From: Lachnospiraceae bacterium
GTDB lineage: Bacteria; Bacillota; Clostridia; Lachnospirales; Lachnospiraceae
Length of the DNA stretch: 58,731 nucleotides
NCBI GenBank assembly: GCA_016283575.1
Contig: JAEEND010000001.1
Coordinates: 1-58,731, forward strand
Direction of reading: 5' to 3'
The stretch's first letter is position 1. Each line of letters opens with the position of its first letter. A program made the translations under genes and the position numbers. The notes beneath the pieces are model-generated. The model saw only the letters and a list, made by a program, of their open reading frames with translations. It made no database searches and had not been told where the DNA came from. This document shows positions 1 through 9,018 of this stretch, one piece after another.

Positions 1-2
1 AT

Positions 3-158
3 GCGGAGTTCGAAAAAGTCCTTCTTTTTAATGAAGCCGTATGCTACGAATACCTGCTGGATTTTACTACAGCAAAAGAAAAAATGGCGGCGTACGTAGC
101 AAGATACCCTTGGGACAAAACCGCAGAGCATGAGCTTATATTTTTAGAAACCAGATAG
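3..158 (+). CDS. C-terminal tail of an unidentified protein (5' end outside window)
   Basis: An open frame runs in from the left edge and stops at TAG (156-158), giving 51 residues. The tail is amphipathic and helical in character (FNEAVCYEYLLDFTTAKEKM, then YVARYPWDKTAEHELIFLETR with the RYPWDKTA turn). This spacing of aromatic, Ala and acidic residues resembles a last tetratricopeptide-like helix pair, but too little is present to name a family. It is the only plus-strand gene at this edge and converges on the next gene, with a shared terminator between them. Confidence 0.6.
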   Translation, partial: AEFEKVLLFNEAVCYEYLLDFTTAKEKMAAYVARYPWDKTAEHELIFLETR

Positions 159-164
159 ACCATT

Positions 165-200
165 AAAAAAGGTGATCACTTCAAAAGTGACCACCTTTTA
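165..200. terminator. bidirectional intrinsic terminator
   Basis: The arms GGTGATCACTT and AAGTGACCACC form a stem with one mismatch around a short loop. It is flanked by an A-run on the left and T-run on the right, so it has a U-tail on both strands. It lies between two convergent genes whose stops are at 158 and 206. Confidence 0.8.
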
Positions 201-205
201 TTATG

Positions 206-1414
206 CTATATTTCCACGCCGTTCTTTTTAAGAAGCTCGCGAGCGGATTCCACGGAATCGACACCGGTTTTATTTTTAATAGGTGCAAATTCCTTGTCAC
301 GCTCTACTTCAAAGGGAAGACATGACTCCGACAAATGAATGATATCAAGTACCAGCTGCTCGAATTTATAGCCGTTAGGCTCTGTGGGATTAACAAGATT
401 TCCCGAATCGTCTATGCAGGGAATCTTCTTTTCCACCACATGATAAGGAAGAGATGTATTAACCATTTCTTCAAGCTCAGCCACGTTAAATAAATAATTT
501 AAGATAACACCGAAGTTATAAAGGCGCTCACCCTTTTCATCGGCAGCATCCATCATGGCGTCCGTAAGCTCGTAGTATTCAACTATGGAAGGGCGACCGT
601 CTTCAAGGCACATAACACCGACCTTTTCGTCGCGGGTCGCTTTTCTCACAACCTTGGCACCGGTCTTCTTATTATTTTTAAGGGTAGCGCCTATAAATAC
701 AGGATCGCATATACGCTGTAATACATTGTCAACAGCAAATACATTGAGCCATTCGATACCGGCTTCATGAACAGTATTTATAACGCCGCTTTTCTTCATG
801 GATACGAACCAGCCGCCGTTACCGTTTGGAGAAACCGCAACCTTGGCTCTTGTTTCAAGCAACACCTTGCCATCATAGGATACGCAGGGTGCCATATCCT
901 GGCAAAAGAAAGTGATATATTCCTTGGGATAGCCGAAATATTCTTTTTCCTTAAAGAAATTCACCGTCGAATAATAATTTAAGTCACTGGTCATGACAAA
1001 TAAGTGAATATAGTTACCGGCTTCCTTTACTACATCCATCAGGTTATTGATAAGACACTGGAATATAAAAAGTTCCTTTGTGACACCTACATTGTACATG
1101 CCCTTGGGATCGTTGGAACCAAGTCTTGTTCCCATACCGCCGGCAAGAAGAACGGCACCGACACGGCCTTTCTTTATGGCTTCAAGTCCTGTTCTTCTGT
1201 ATTCTTCTTTTTCAGCTTCGATCTCAGGAATTGTAAGAGTCTTGATGGGTGTGATCTCCCCTCTCTTTACAACTTCATTTTTATGATCCAAAGTCTTTAA
1301 AACTTCAAAATCCAGACCGGAAATCTGGCGCTCTAATATTTCTTTTTCAAAATCATCAAGTTCACCGGCGAACTTAAGCAAGTGCTCCTGATGATATTTT
1401 TTTAAAATATCCAT
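206..1414 (-). CDS. UDPGP-type UTP-sugar-1-phosphate uridylyltransferase
   Basis: A 402-aa protein with the nucleotide-binding signature LLAGGMGTRLG followed by the PKGMYNVG segment near residues 90-110. This is the hallmark of the eukaryotic-type UDP-glucose / UDP-N-acetylhexosamine pyrophosphorylase family. The family joins UTP and a sugar-1-phosphate to make UDP-sugars for cell-wall and polysaccharide synthesis in the cytosol. Whether glucose, GlcNAc or GalNAc is the substrate cannot be told from the sequence. The ATG at 1414 follows an AGGAG at about 11 nt. It sits 17 bp behind the DJ-1/PfpI gene, so the two are probably co-transcribed from the promoter near 2020-2048. Confidence 0.85.
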   Translation of the reverse strand: MDILKKYHQEHLLKFAGELDDFEKEILERQISGLDFEVLKTLDHKNEVVKRGEITPIKTLTIPEIEAEKEEYRRTGLEAIKKGRVGAVLLAGGMGTRLGSNDPKGMYNVGVTKELFIFQCLINNLMDVVKEAGNYIHLFVMTSDLNYYSTVNFFKEKEYFGYPKEYITFFCQDMAPCVSYDGKVLLETRAKVAVSPNGNGGWFVSMKKSGVINTVHEAGIEWLNVFAVDNVLQRICDPVFIGATLKNNKKTGAKVVRKATRDEKVGVMCLEDGRPSIVEYYELTDAMMDAADEKGERLYNFGVILNYLFNVAELEEMVNTSLPYHVVEKKIPCIDDSGNLVNPTEPNGYKFEQLVLDIIHLSESCLPFEVERDKEFAPIKNKTGVDSVESARELLKKNGVEI

Positions 1415-1431
1415 TTTACGTAGTTCTCCTA

Positions 1432-1983
1432 TTATTTCAAGTGGTCGTACACAATCTGCTTTGCCATTTCTTCTGCCTTTTCTTTTCCGTCAATTGCCTC
1501 GATTATCTTCAAAGCAAAAGCAGTTGCGGCCCCCGCAGAACGTCCCGTAATGATATTTCCGTCCCATACAGCTTCTTCGCCCGTCACCGTGGCACCGATG
1601 CACTGATCTTCAAAGCCCGGGAAACATGTAACACGCTTGCCTTCAAGCACTCCCGCTCTCCCTAAAATCGAAGGAGATGCACAAATGGCAGCGAGGAATT
1701 TTCCTTCTTCGTTGAATTTCTTAACATATTTCATGAGTAAATTGCATTTTTCAAGGTTCTTGTGTCCCGAACCCCCGGGAAGCACCAGCATTCCGTAGGT
1801 CTTAAGCCACACTTCGTCAATCACAAAATCCGTCTTCACTATGATTCCGTGAGAACCGCCTACATGATGGGAATGACCAATGGACACGCATTCTACATCA
1901 TGGCCCGCACGCCTTAAAAAATCCACCGTAGTAAGAGCTTCTACCTCTTCAAAATGTTCACCGAAAAATACACCGATTCTCAT
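1432..1983 (-). CDS. DJ-1/PfpI family protein
   Basis: A 183-aa protein of the class I glutamine amidotransferase-like fold. The start RIGVFFGEHFEEVEAL gives the conserved Glu (FEE). LVLPGG precedes the nucleophile elbow AAICASPSILG with the reactive Cys. The C-terminus has the usual DGNIITGRSAGAATAFA segment. Members act as deglycases, stress chaperones or peptidase-like enzymes; the specific role here is unknown. The frame continues upstream to 2049, but GGGAGG stands 6 nt before the ATG at 1983 and the homology begins there, so 1983 is the start. A sigma-A-type promoter lies just upstream, inside the longer frame. First gene of a two-gene unit with the UDP-sugar enzyme. Confidence 0.85.
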   Translation of the reverse strand: MRIGVFFGEHFEEVEALTTVDFLRRAGHDVECVSIGHSHHVGGSHGIIVKTDFVIDEVWLKTYGMLVLPGGSGHKNLEKCNLLMKYVKKFNEEGKFLAAICASPSILGRAGVLEGKRVTCFPGFEDQCIGATVTGEEAVWDGNIITGRSAGAATAFALKIIEAIDGKEKAEEMAKQIVYDHLK

Positions 1984-2019
1984 TATTAAACCCTCCCAAG
2001 AAGTTAAAAATCCTTTTTC

Positions 2020-2048
2020 ATTATACAGAAACGGCGCAGATTTTTCCA
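2020..2048 (-). promoter_or_regulatory. sigma-A-type promoter of the DJ-1/UDP-sugar operon
   Basis: On the minus strand, TGGAAA (2048-2043) is followed after 17 bp by a perfect TATAAT (2025-2020), 36 nt before the chosen ATG at 1983. It lies in the short space shared with the divergent CYTH gene. Confidence 0.65.
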
Positions 2049-2095
2049 CATATGATATACTGTTTTAAGAATATTTTAAACGGAGTATTAAGTTC

Positions 2096-2542
2096 ATGGA
2101 AATAGAAAGAAAATTCTTAATAAAAGAAAATGGATTTAACTATAAAGAATATCCGCACAAGCTCTATGAACAGGGCTATTTATCGGTAGATCCCGTTGTG
2201 AGAGTCCGCATGGAGGGGAACGAATACGTCCTTACCTATAAAGGTTCCGGCATGCTTTCGAGAGAAGAATATAACCTGCCACTGACAAAAGAATCATATG
2301 AACACTTAATAAAAAAAGCCGATGGCATAATCATCAAAAAGAACCGCTATTTCATCCCTTTTGATAAGTACACCATCGAGCTTGATGAATTTTTGGGAGT
2401 CCACGAAGGCTTGATCACCGCAGAAGTCGAATTTGAATCAGAGGAAGAAGCCCTTAGCTTCACTCCTCCCGTCTGGTTCGGAGAAGATGTGACTTATGAT
2501 GTGAAATATAAGAATTCTTATTTAAGTCAGAACACTCTTTGA
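2096..2542 (+). CDS. CYTH domain protein
   Basis: A 148-aa protein starting MEIERKFLI, the ExExK signature of the CYTH (CyaB/thiamine triphosphatase) superfamily. The following Arg/Glu/Lys-rich strands (VRVRMEGNEYVLTYKG, YTIELDEF, AEVEFESEEEA) line the triphosphate tunnel. CYTH enzymes hydrolyse inorganic or organic triphosphates using divalent metal ions; the natural substrate cannot be assigned. The ATG at 2096 is preceded by GGAG at about 10 nt. The gene is monocistronic, divergent from the DJ-1 operon, and ends in a strong hairpin. Confidence 0.85.
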   Translation: MEIERKFLIKENGFNYKEYPHKLYEQGYLSVDPVVRVRMEGNEYVLTYKGSGMLSREEYNLPLTKESYEHLIKKADGIIIKKNRYFIPFDKYTIELDEFLGVHEGLITAEVEFESEEEALSFTPPVWFGEDVTYDVKYKNSYLSQNTL

Positions 2543-2549
2543 AACTGCA

Positions 2550-2572
2550 AAAGACCGGCTATGCCGGTCTTT
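2550..2572. terminator. bidirectional intrinsic terminator
   Basis: A perfect 10-bp stem (AAAGACCGGC / GCCGGTCTTT) with loop TAT and a run of T after it; the opposite strand also ends in TTTT. It serves the CYTH gene and the convergent msrA, whose TAA stop lies immediately beside it (2574-2576). Confidence 0.9.
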
Positions 2573-2573
2573 T

Positions 2574-3062
2574 TTATTTCTTACGTCCTGATTCTCTTAA
2601 TTCTTTTTCAAAGGCTTCGGGGTTCTTTAAATAATAATCCTGGTGATATTCTTCAGCGGGATAAAAGCTTTTGAATTTTTCCAGTGCAATAAAGGTTTTC
2701 TTACCGAAAGTTTCTTCAAGTTCTTTTATCTTTTTCTGAGCCATTTCTTTTTCAGATTCTGTTTCATAATACACTGCAAGAGTATAGGAAAAGCCCTTAT
2801 CTATGAATTGACCTTCAGAGTCAAAAGGATCAACATTGGCAAGATAGATATCAAGTAAAGTGCCGTAATCTACCTTTTCATCATCATAGGTCACCATGAT
2901 TGTTTCTCTGTGTCCGGTTTTCTGATGTTTTACATCTTCGTAGGAGGGGTTTACTTCGTCTCCCCCGGAGTACCCGCTTACCACCTTTTCGGCTCCGTAT
3001 ATTTTAAACACCGGGGTTATACACCAAAAACAGCCCCCTGCAAAATATGCATTCTTCTTCAT
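2574..3062 (-). CDS. msrA: peptide methionine-(S)-S-oxide reductase MsrA
   Basis: A 162-aa cytosolic repair enzyme that reduces methionine-S-sulfoxide in proteins using thioredoxin. The active-site motif GGCFWC is at residues 9-14 and holds the catalytic Cys. The family segments GYSGG, TGHRETI, DPTQ-like VDPFDSEGQ and AEEYHQDYYLKNP follow. The length is that of a stand-alone MsrA with no MsrB domain. The start at 3062 has GAGGTG about 6 nt upstream. Single gene, ending in a terminator shared with the convergent CYTH gene. Confidence 0.95.
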   Translation of the reverse strand: MKKNAYFAGGCFWCITPVFKIYGAEKVVSGYSGGDEVNPSYEDVKHQKTGHRETIMVTYDDEKVDYGTLLDIYLANVDPFDSEGQFIDKGFSYTLAVYYETESEKEMAQKKIKELEETFGKKTFIALEKFKSFYPAEEYHQDYYLKNPEAFEKELRESGRKK

Positions 3063-3202
3063 AATTACACCTCAAGATAATGCCCGGAAAGAACCTTTAG
3101 CCTTTGTCCTCGGCAAACTTTTAACATATAGTCATTTTCAATAGACTTTTTTTCATATTCGACCAATATTTTATCACATTAATGATGAAAGAAAAGAAAA
3201 AA

Positions 3203-3214
3203 ATATGCTATAAT
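3203..3214 (+). promoter_or_regulatory. extended -10 promoter of the Dabb gene
   Basis: TGCTATAAT ending at 3214 is an extended -10 element with a perfect TATAAT (3209-3214). It lies about 30 nt upstream of the ATG at 3244. No good -35 box is seen, which fits an extended -10 promoter. Confidence 0.65.
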
Positions 3215-3243
3215 CCTCATGTTTGGACAAGGAGAATTTATTA

Positions 3244-3546
3244 ATGGTAAAACACATTATTCTCTGGACTCTCAAGGACGAATATTCAGGAGTCCAGATC
3301 GCAGAAATCAAGAAAAATATCAAAGCCGGTCTTGAAGGTCTTATGGGACAGATTCCCGGTTTAACGGATATAAAGGTTAACATCGACCCCTTAGACAGTT
3401 CCAATGCAGACTTAATGCTTGATTCAACCTTTGAATCCTATGACGCATTAAAAGCATATTCCGAAAATCCTCTCCATGTAGAAGTTGCAAACACCAAGGT
3501 TCGCCCCTTCACAGCCGAGAGAAAATGCTTCGATTTCGAAGCCTAA
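3244..3546 (+). CDS. stress-responsive alpha/beta barrel (Dabb) domain protein
   Basis: A 100-aa protein that begins MVKHIILWTLKDE and has the conserved IPGLTDIKVNI strand and a late YSENPLHVEVA segment, the pattern of the dimeric ferredoxin-like Dabb family. The biochemical role of most bacterial members is unknown. A longer reading from 3223 exists, but AAGGAG sits 9 nt before the ATG at 3244 and the domain starts exactly there. Monocistronic, between its own extended -10 promoter and a strong terminator. Confidence 0.85.
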   Translation: MVKHIILWTLKDEYSGVQIAEIKKNIKAGLEGLMGQIPGLTDIKVNIDPLDSSNADLMLDSTFESYDALKAYSENPLHVEVANTKVRPFTAERKCFDFEA

Positions 3547-3603
3547 CTTATTACCGCCAAATTCATATTAGGATTTTCCTTGTATGTTTTTGTCATGACA
3601 CAG

Positions 3604-3631
3604 AAAGGACATCCCTTCGGGGATGTCCTTT
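3604..3631 (+). terminator. UUCG-loop intrinsic terminator
   Basis: A perfect 12-bp stem (AAAGGACATCCC / GGGATGTCCTTT) closed by a TTCG tetraloop, followed by a T-rich tract, 58 bp after the Dabb stop. The flanking A-rich side lets it also act on the opposite strand, where malQ ends at 3681. Confidence 0.9.
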
Positions 3632-3680
3632 CGCCTTTTCTATATTCCGTCGCATTTTAAACTTTTTGCCGACATACAGA

Positions 3681-5174
3681 TTATTTAGTCTTTACAAGTC
3701 TTCCGTAAATTCTTGTTAAATTTAAAATCTCTTTTGAAAGCTTCTTTGTAAAATAGGATTTCTTTGCCTGCCACTCCCAGTTACCGCCGAGAGTAGAAGG
3801 TATGTTTATGCGGGCTTCGTTACCTAAGTTAAGATAATCGGGCAAAGGAATGATACAGGTATCGCATACGCTTGCCATGGATATTCTTATAACGGTATCG
3901 GCAGCCTTAATGGCATCACTGCAACAGGTATAATCCGTAAATTCTTTAAGACTCTTCTTGTCGGTCTTCTCTATACGCTCAAACCATCCGCGAATGGTTT
4001 CGTTGTCATGAGTTCCGGGATAGATTACGGAATTCTTGGTTAAATTGTGGGGAAGATATTCGTTTTCAGGACCTCCGCCGAAGCCAAACTGTGTGATCTT
4101 CATGCCGGGGTATCCGGTTTTCTTAACAAGGTCACGAACGGAATCCGTTAAGAATCCTAAATCTTCCGCAATAATCTTTCTTTCGCCGAGAGCATTGTTG
4201 ATGGCCTTAAAGAGGTCATAGCCCGGGCCCTTCTTCCAGACGCCGAATTCGGCGGTTTTATCCTTAAAAGGAATGGAATAATATTCATCGAAACCACGGA
4301 AATGATCGATTCTAACCACATCGTAGAGGTCAAAACAATATTTTATGCGGCTGATCCACCACTCATAACCGGTTTTTTTGTGATAATCCCAGCGGTAAAG
4401 GGGATTTCCCCAAAGCTGTCCGGTCTTTGCGAAATAGTCGGGAGGGCATCCTGCCACTGCTGTGGGAAGATTCTTTTTGTCAAGTTGAAAGAGCTCGGGA
4501 CCTGCCCACACGTCAGCGGAGTCATAGGCAACGTAAATGGGAATGTCGCCGATTATTTCGATTCCCGACTTGTTGGCATATTTCTTTAACTTAAGCCACT
4601 GAACATTGAATAAGTACTGCAGGAAACTGTAGTACTCGATCTCCGTTCCGTACTTTTCGGTATATGCCTTTACGGCTTCGGGCTTGCAGAGTCTTATATC
4701 CTCATCCCATTCGTTCCAGGCTTTGTTATCAAAAGAAGCTTTCACCGCCATGTAAAGGGCGTAGTCTTTGAGCCAGAACGCGTTCTTTTTACAAAATTCT
4801 TTAAATTTCCTGTCGGCACCGATGTTGCTGTTTTCGTAAGCTTTTTTTAGGAGCTTGAATCTCTTGTCATAGAGCTTTGCATAATCGATCGTGTCCCCGG
4901 ATTTGGCGGAATATTTTTTTAGATCCGCCGCTGTAACATAACCCCTGTCCATTAAATCTTCCACATCGATAAAATACGGATTTCCCGCAAAGGTGGAAAA
5001 TGACTGGTAAGGAGAATCGCCGTAGCTTGTGGGGCCTAAGGGAAGTATCTGCCAGTATTTCTGACCCGACTCTTTAAGAAAGTCCACAAACTCGTAGGCT
5101 TCTTTGGAAAAAGAACCTATACCGTATTTGTTCGGCAGCGAAAAAACAGGTAATAAAATACCACTTGCGCGCAT
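3681..5174 (-). CDS. malQ: 4-alpha-glucanotransferase (amylomaltase)
   Basis: A 497-aa GH77 enzyme that transfers alpha-1,4-glucan segments between maltodextrins, working with glycogen phosphorylase to use storage or imported glucans. Visible motifs are the opening RASGILLPVFSLPNKYGIGS, the nucleophile strand VRIDHFRGFDEYY, the acid/base segment IIAEDLGFLT and PGTHDNETIRGWF. The frame extends to 5360 over the tail of the upstream gene. The ATG at 5174 has AAGGAG 9 nt upstream and matches the family start, so it is chosen. It follows glgP by 94 bp that contain a hairpin. Confidence 0.95.
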   Translation of the reverse strand: MRASGILLPVFSLPNKYGIGSFSKEAYEFVDFLKESGQKYWQILPLGPTSYGDSPYQSFSTFAGNPYFIDVEDLMDRGYVTAADLKKYSAKSGDTIDYAKLYDKRFKLLKKAYENSNIGADRKFKEFCKKNAFWLKDYALYMAVKASFDNKAWNEWDEDIRLCKPEAVKAYTEKYGTEIEYYSFLQYLFNVQWLKLKKYANKSGIEIIGDIPIYVAYDSADVWAGPELFQLDKKNLPTAVAGCPPDYFAKTGQLWGNPLYRWDYHKKTGYEWWISRIKYCFDLYDVVRIDHFRGFDEYYSIPFKDKTAEFGVWKKGPGYDLFKAINNALGERKIIAEDLGFLTDSVRDLVKKTGYPGMKITQFGFGGGPENEYLPHNLTKNSVIYPGTHDNETIRGWFERIEKTDKKSLKEFTDYTCCSDAIKAADTVIRISMASVCDTCIIPLPDYLNLGNEARINIPSTLGGNWEWQAKKSYFTKKLSKEILNLTRIYGRLVKTK

Positions 5175-5228
5175 TTTTCTTTTCTCCTTGTAATAATAGT
5201 GAAATGACTCATTTAATATAAACACAGT

Positions 5229-5254
5229 CGCCGAGGGTCGATCACCCTTCGGCG
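5229..5254 (-). promoter_or_regulatory. intercistronic hairpin between glgP and malQ
   Basis: CGCCGAGGG pairs with CCCTTCGGCG (one bulge) around a 7-nt loop, 15 nt after the glgP stop. No T-run follows on the coding strand, so it is more likely an mRNA stability or partial attenuation element than a full terminator. Confidence 0.55.
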
Positions 5255-5268
5255 CAGCTGTCCATATT

Positions 5269-7587
5269 CTAGAAATTGGTATCCAAGTGCCAGATGTCTC
5301 TGTTGTAATCTTCGATGGTTCTGTCGGATGAGAAGAAACCTGCCTTTGCAATATTAACAAGCATCATCTTTTTCCATTTTGTACGCTTTTCGTAATCTGC
5401 AAGACACTGATCCTTCTTGGCGATGTAAGCTTCGAGATCCAAGAGTGTCATGAACCAGTCTTTATTCAAAAGTTCTTTGTAGAGACGGGTTAAGTTTTCT
5501 TTTACACCGACCTTTAAGCACTTGTCTCCTACGATGAAGTCAACGGCTTCTTTTATAACAGGGGACTTCTCATAAAAGTCCTTGGATACGTAGTCATGCT
5601 TTGCATAGTGTCTTATGACGGTATTTGACTTTTCTCCGAATACGTAAATATTGTTCTTTCCAACAAGTTCGCCGATTTCAACGTTGGCGCCGTCTGCTGT
5701 ACCAAGGGTTACGGCACCGTTAAGCATGAACTTCATGTTACCGGTTCCTGAAGCCTCCTTACTTGCAAGGGAAATCTGTTCAGAAATGTCGCAGGCAGGG
5801 ATAAGCTTTTCAGCATATGCCACGTTGTAGTTCTCTACCATAACAACCTTAATGTACTTGCTTGCCACAGAATCGTTGTTGATGATTTCCTGGAGGCAAA
5901 GGATTAAGTGAATAATATCCTGGGCGATGATGTAAGCGGGAGCCGCCTTGGCACCAAAGATAAAGGTAATGGGTGTTGTGGGGTAAATTCCACGCTTAAT
6001 CTCTAAGTACTTATGAATGATGTAAAGAGCGTTCATCTGCTGACGCTTGTATTCATGCATTCTCTTAATCTGGATATCGAAGATGGAGTGAGGATTAAGC
6101 TTGATTCCTTCTTTTTCCTCGATATATTTGCAAAGGGCTTTCTTATTCTCAAGCTTGATTTCCGCGAGACGGTCAAGCACCATTTCGTTATCCTTGTATT
6201 CAAGGAGCTTTTCAAGCTGGTGATAATCTCTCTTGTAACCGTTTCCGATGAGTTCGGTTAAGTAATCGGAAAGCTCGTGGTTACAATCCATGAGCCAACG
6301 TCTGAAGGTGATGCCGTTGGTCTTATTGTTGAACTTTTCGGGGTAAATCTTGTAGAAGTGATTTAACTCCGTATTCTTAAGGATTTCCGTATGAATGGCA
6401 GCAACACCGTTTACTGAGAAACCGTAGTGGATGTCGATATGTGCCATGTGGCAACGGTTGTTTTCATCTATTATGTAAACCTTTTTGTCCTTGTACTTTT
6501 CTCTTACTCTCTTATCAAGTTCCTTGATGATGGGTACCAGCTGAGGAACTACCTTTTCAAAGTATTCCATTGGCCATGTTTCCAGAGCTTCGGCTAAGAT
6601 AGTGTGGTTGGTGTAAGCACAGGTCTTTGTGACCACTTCAATGGCTTCATCCATGGAAAAGGCCTTGTCGTTAACCAAGATTCTGATAAGCTCGGGGATG
6701 ATCATGGTGGGGTGAGTATCGTTAATCTGGATTACGGCGTAATCATACATACGGCGAAGGTCGTACTGCTTTTCTTTTAACTCATGTAAGATAAGCTGTG
6801 CCGCATTGGATACCATGAAGTACTGCTGGTAGATTCGGAGTAGATTACCTGCTTCATCGGAATCATCGGGATAAAGGAAAAGTGTCAGGTTCTTCTTGAT
6901 ATTTTCTTTATCAAATTCGATGCCCTGTTCAACGATGGATTCATCTACTGTTTCAACGTCGAAAAGGTGGAGCTTGTTAATGCCCTTTCTGTAACCCACT
7001 ACGTCGATATCATAGAGCTTGGAATTTAATGTAAAGCCCTTAAAATGCACGGGAAAAGAAACGCCGGTGTCAATAAGCCAGGACTTTTTCTCAATCCATG
7101 TGTCAGGCTCTGCCTTCTGAAGTTTATTCTTAAATACCTGCTTGAATAAGCCGTAGTGATAGTTAAGTCCGATACCTGCGCCGTTAAGTGAAAGAGTGGC
7201 GATGGAATCCATGAAACATGCCGCAAGTCGGCCGAGACCACCGTTACCGAGGGAGGGTTCAGGCTCGAACTCTTCGATCTCGGAAAGTGATTTTCCGTTT
7301 TTTTCAAGCACTTCCGTTACTTTCTTGTATAAACCTAAATTGATGAGGTTATTGGATAAAAGCTTACCGATTAAGAATTCTGCGGAGATGTAATAAACCT
7401 TCTTTTCACCGCTTATCTTCTCGGTGACGGAGGTCATTTCCTTCACCATCTCAAGTAAGCAATAATATAATTCTTCATTGCTGCAATCCCTGATCTCTTT
7501 CTTGTAAGCCTTTTTTACGCGGCTTGTAAGCTCCGATTCAAGGTTCATAAGCATAACTTCCTGCTGCATATCTGCTCTTAAACTCAT
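5269..7587 (-). CDS. glgP: glycogen/maltodextrin phosphorylase
   Basis: A 772-aa GT35 enzyme that releases glucose-1-phosphate from alpha-1,4-glucans using pyridoxal phosphate. The PLP-binding region [15 protein letters not shown] has its Lys near residue 619, followed by [12 protein letters not shown]. Other family blocks are [24 protein letters not shown] and KRMHEYKRQ. The length is a little under the usual 800-830 residues, as in many bacterial forms. The start at 7587 has AGGAGG 7 nt upstream. It lies 10 bp behind the LacI-type regulator gene, making a regulator-glgP-malQ operon. Confidence 0.95.
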   Translation of the reverse strand: MSLRADMQQEVMLMNLESELTSRVKKAYKKEIRDCSNEELYYCLLEMVKEMTSVTEKISGEKKVYYISAEFLIGKLLSNNLINLGLYKKVTEVLEKNGKSLSEIEEFEPEPSLGNGGLGRLAACFMDSIATLSLNGAGIGLNYHYGLFKQVFKNKLQKAEPDTWIEKKSWLIDTGVSFPVHFKGFTLNSKLYDIDVVGYRKGINKLHLFDVETVDESIVEQGIEFDKENIKKNLTLFLYPDDSDEAGNLLRIYQQYFMVSNAAQLILHELKEKQYDLRRMYDYAVIQINDTHPTMIIPELIRILVNDKAFSMDEAIEVVTKTCAYTNHTILAEALETWPMEYFEKVVPQLVPIIKELDKRVREKYKDKKVYIIDENNRCHMAHIDIHYGFSVNGVAAIHTEILKNTELNHFYKIYPEKFNNKTNGITFRRWLMDCNHELSDYLTELIGNGYKRDYHQLEKLLEYKDNEMVLDRLAEIKLENKKALCKYIEEKEGIKLNPHSIFDIQIKRMHEYKRQQMNALYIIHKYLEIKRGIYPTTPITFIFGAKAAPAYIIAQDIIHLILCLQEIINNDSVASKYIKVVMVENYNVAYAEKLIPACDISEQISLASKEASGTGNMKFMLNGAVTLGTADGANVEIGELVGKNNIYVFGEKSNTVIRHYAKHDYVSKDFYEKSPVIKEAVDFIVGDKCLKVGVKENLTRLYKELLNKDWFMTLLDLEAYIAKKDQCLADYEKRTKWKKMMLVNIAKAGFFSSDRTIEDYNRDIWHLDTNF

Positions 7588-7597
7588 TTTGTTCCTC

Positions 7598-8587
7598 CTA
7601 ATGTATAACGTCGAGATACTCGATCCTCACGATTTTATGTGGCATTATTGTTTCTTTTCCCGGATTTCCCAAAAGAAGGGATTCCGCTTCATCGATGGCA
7701 GCCCGGGCAATTTCTTTGAAATCCTGCTTTACGGTGGTCATTTTCTTGCCGGCATATCCCATAAGAGTGATGCCGTCAAAACCTGCAACAGGTCTGAAAA
7801 TGTCAAGATCCGTTAAAGCAAGCATGGCACCTATCGCCATCATGTCCGATGCGCACATGATAAGATCGTACTTTCTGCCGAGCTTTAATGTGATTTTGCG
7901 AGCTTTCTTTTCGCTGAAATCTCCCTGTTCAACCTTCAGGGTAATGCCCTGCTCTTTCGCAATATCATTTATTGCCTTAAGTCGTCCTTCCATTACAAAG
8001 CTGTTCTTTTTCCCTGCGAGATAAAGAATACTTTTCGCCGGATTGTGAAGAAGCATTTCTTTTGCAATATCATACTGGGCTTTGTACTGATCCACCCAGA
8101 CAGTGGAAGCTGTTTCGCTTACCACGGGAGCGTCAACACATACACATTTAAACATTTTACTGTTAATGAGACGCATTATCTCCGTATCGTTTTTGGAAAG
8201 GCCGAAAATCACCAGGCCCTCAATGCTCTGGGCTCTCAGGTAATTCACCATGTCTTCATAGGTCTTTTCTTTTAGCATGGAAAAGAATATGGTCTGAACA
8301 TCCATGTGCTTTTCTCTTGCTCTGACAATTGACCCGGTTAAGTACTGCATGTCGATCTCATCGATGGCCTGGGACTGTTCTTTTTCATTTATCAAAAGAG
8401 CGATCCGGCCTGTCTGCTTCGAGGAAAGTGCTGCTGCCGCCGCGTTGGGAATGAAATTGAGCTCCCTGATGGCGTCTTCAACCTTTTTCTTTGTTTCCTC
8501 GCTTACGTTGGGGTAATTGTTAAGGACCTTTGACACAGTGGATGCGGCAACTCCAGCTTTTTTAGCAACATCCTTAATACTTGCCAT
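7598..8587 (-). CDS. LacI/GalR-family transcriptional regulator of the glycogen operon
   Basis: A 329-aa regulator. The N-terminal HTH is clear ([21 protein letters not shown]), with the hinge helix [19 protein letters not shown] periplasmic-binding-like effector domain follows (about residues 62-329). Proteins of this family bind palindromic operators and release them, or bind more tightly, on sensing a sugar or phosphosugar. It is the first gene of the operon with glgP and malQ, and two matching palindromes flank its own promoter, so autoregulation is likely. The ATG at 8587 has AAGGAG 6 nt upstream. Confidence 0.92.
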   Translation of the reverse strand: MASIKDVAKKAGVAASTVSKVLNNYPNVSEETKKKVEDAIRELNFIPNAAAAALSSKQTGRIALLINEKEQSQAIDEIDMQYLTGSIVRAREKHMDVQTIFFSMLKEKTYEDMVNYLRAQSIEGLVIFGLSKNDTEIMRLINSKMFKCVCVDAPVVSETASTVWVDQYKAQYDIAKEMLLHNPAKSILYLAGKKNSFVMEGRLKAINDIAKEQGITLKVEQGDFSEKKARKITLKLGRKYDLIMCASDMMAIGAMLALTDLDIFRPVAGFDGITLMGYAGKKMTTVKQDFKEIARAAIDEAESLLLGNPGKETIMPHKIVRIEYLDVIH

Positions 8588-8636
8588 AGTATCTCCTTGT
8601 GATTTCTGTAGGGACGGGGCGTAAACCGCCCGTCTC

Positions 8637-8650
8637 GGAAATCGTTTTCC
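8637..8650. promoter_or_regulatory. LacI-type operator O1
   Basis: GGAAATCGTTTTCC is a 14-bp palindrome with the central CG typical of LacI/GalR operators (arms GGAAA/TTTCC). It lies just downstream of the -10 box of the regulator gene. A second copy is at 8694-8707, 57 bp away. Confidence 0.7.
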
Positions 8651-8656
8651 ATCATT

Positions 8657-8685
8657 ATGTTATTATATGCGGGAGAGTATGTCAA
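8657..8685 (-). promoter_or_regulatory. sigma-A promoter of the LacI-glgP-malQ operon
   Basis: Minus strand: a perfect TTGACA (8685-8680), 17 bp, then TAACAT (8662-8657). It is bracketed by the two CG-centred palindromes, so a bound regulator could block or loop it. Confidence 0.7.
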
Positions 8686-8693
8686 GGATTTTC

Positions 8694-8707
8694 GGAAATC
8701 GTTTTCT
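8694..8707. promoter_or_regulatory. LacI-type operator O2
   Basis: GGAAATCGTTTTCT repeats the O1 sequence with one end mismatch. It lies immediately upstream of the -35 box. Confidence 0.65.
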
Positions 8708-9008
8708 GTTTTGGGATACTTGAGACAGCCTGAAAGGGGATGCTCTACTCAAACTATCCCAATCAGGTGGAATTTTCTGTTTTGGGATACTTGAGACAAC
8801 CTGAAAGGGGATGCTCTACTCAAAACTATCCCAATCAGGTGGATTTTTCCATTTTTGGGATACTTGAGACAACCCGGAAGGGGGGAAACTGACAAAAAAT
8901 ATCCCAGTTCGTCTGAAATCAACGAACTGGGATACATTTAGCAAGATATAAGGGTGTTTTCCGACTGAAGCTATCCCAAAATCACCCTCAGATTCATATA
9001 GGGATAGA
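8704..9008. repeat. degenerate tandem array of ~71-bp hairpin-forming units
   Basis: GGGATA recurs at 8713, 8784, 8857 and 8929 (periods 71, 73 and 72 bp). Each copy is followed about 40 bp later by TATCCC. Units 1 and 2 (8704-8774 and 8775-8846) are nearly identical, including GATGCTCTACTC and CAATCAGGTGGA. Units 3 and 4 keep only the inverted GGGATA/TATCCC frame. Within a unit TTGGGATACTTGAG pairs with the CTCAAA-TATCCCAA end. One interval holds a perfect 13-bp inverted repeat (8900-8912 with 8922-8934). No gene is supported here: the frames read across it merely translate the repeat. Confidence 0.85.
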
Positions 9009-9018
9009 AATCCGGAAT

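Noticed and set aside
8704-8934. Possible CRISPR array in the GGGATA repeats
   Set aside because: Repeats adjoin without unique spacers, the unit is 71 bp and degenerates outward, and no cas genes are in the window.
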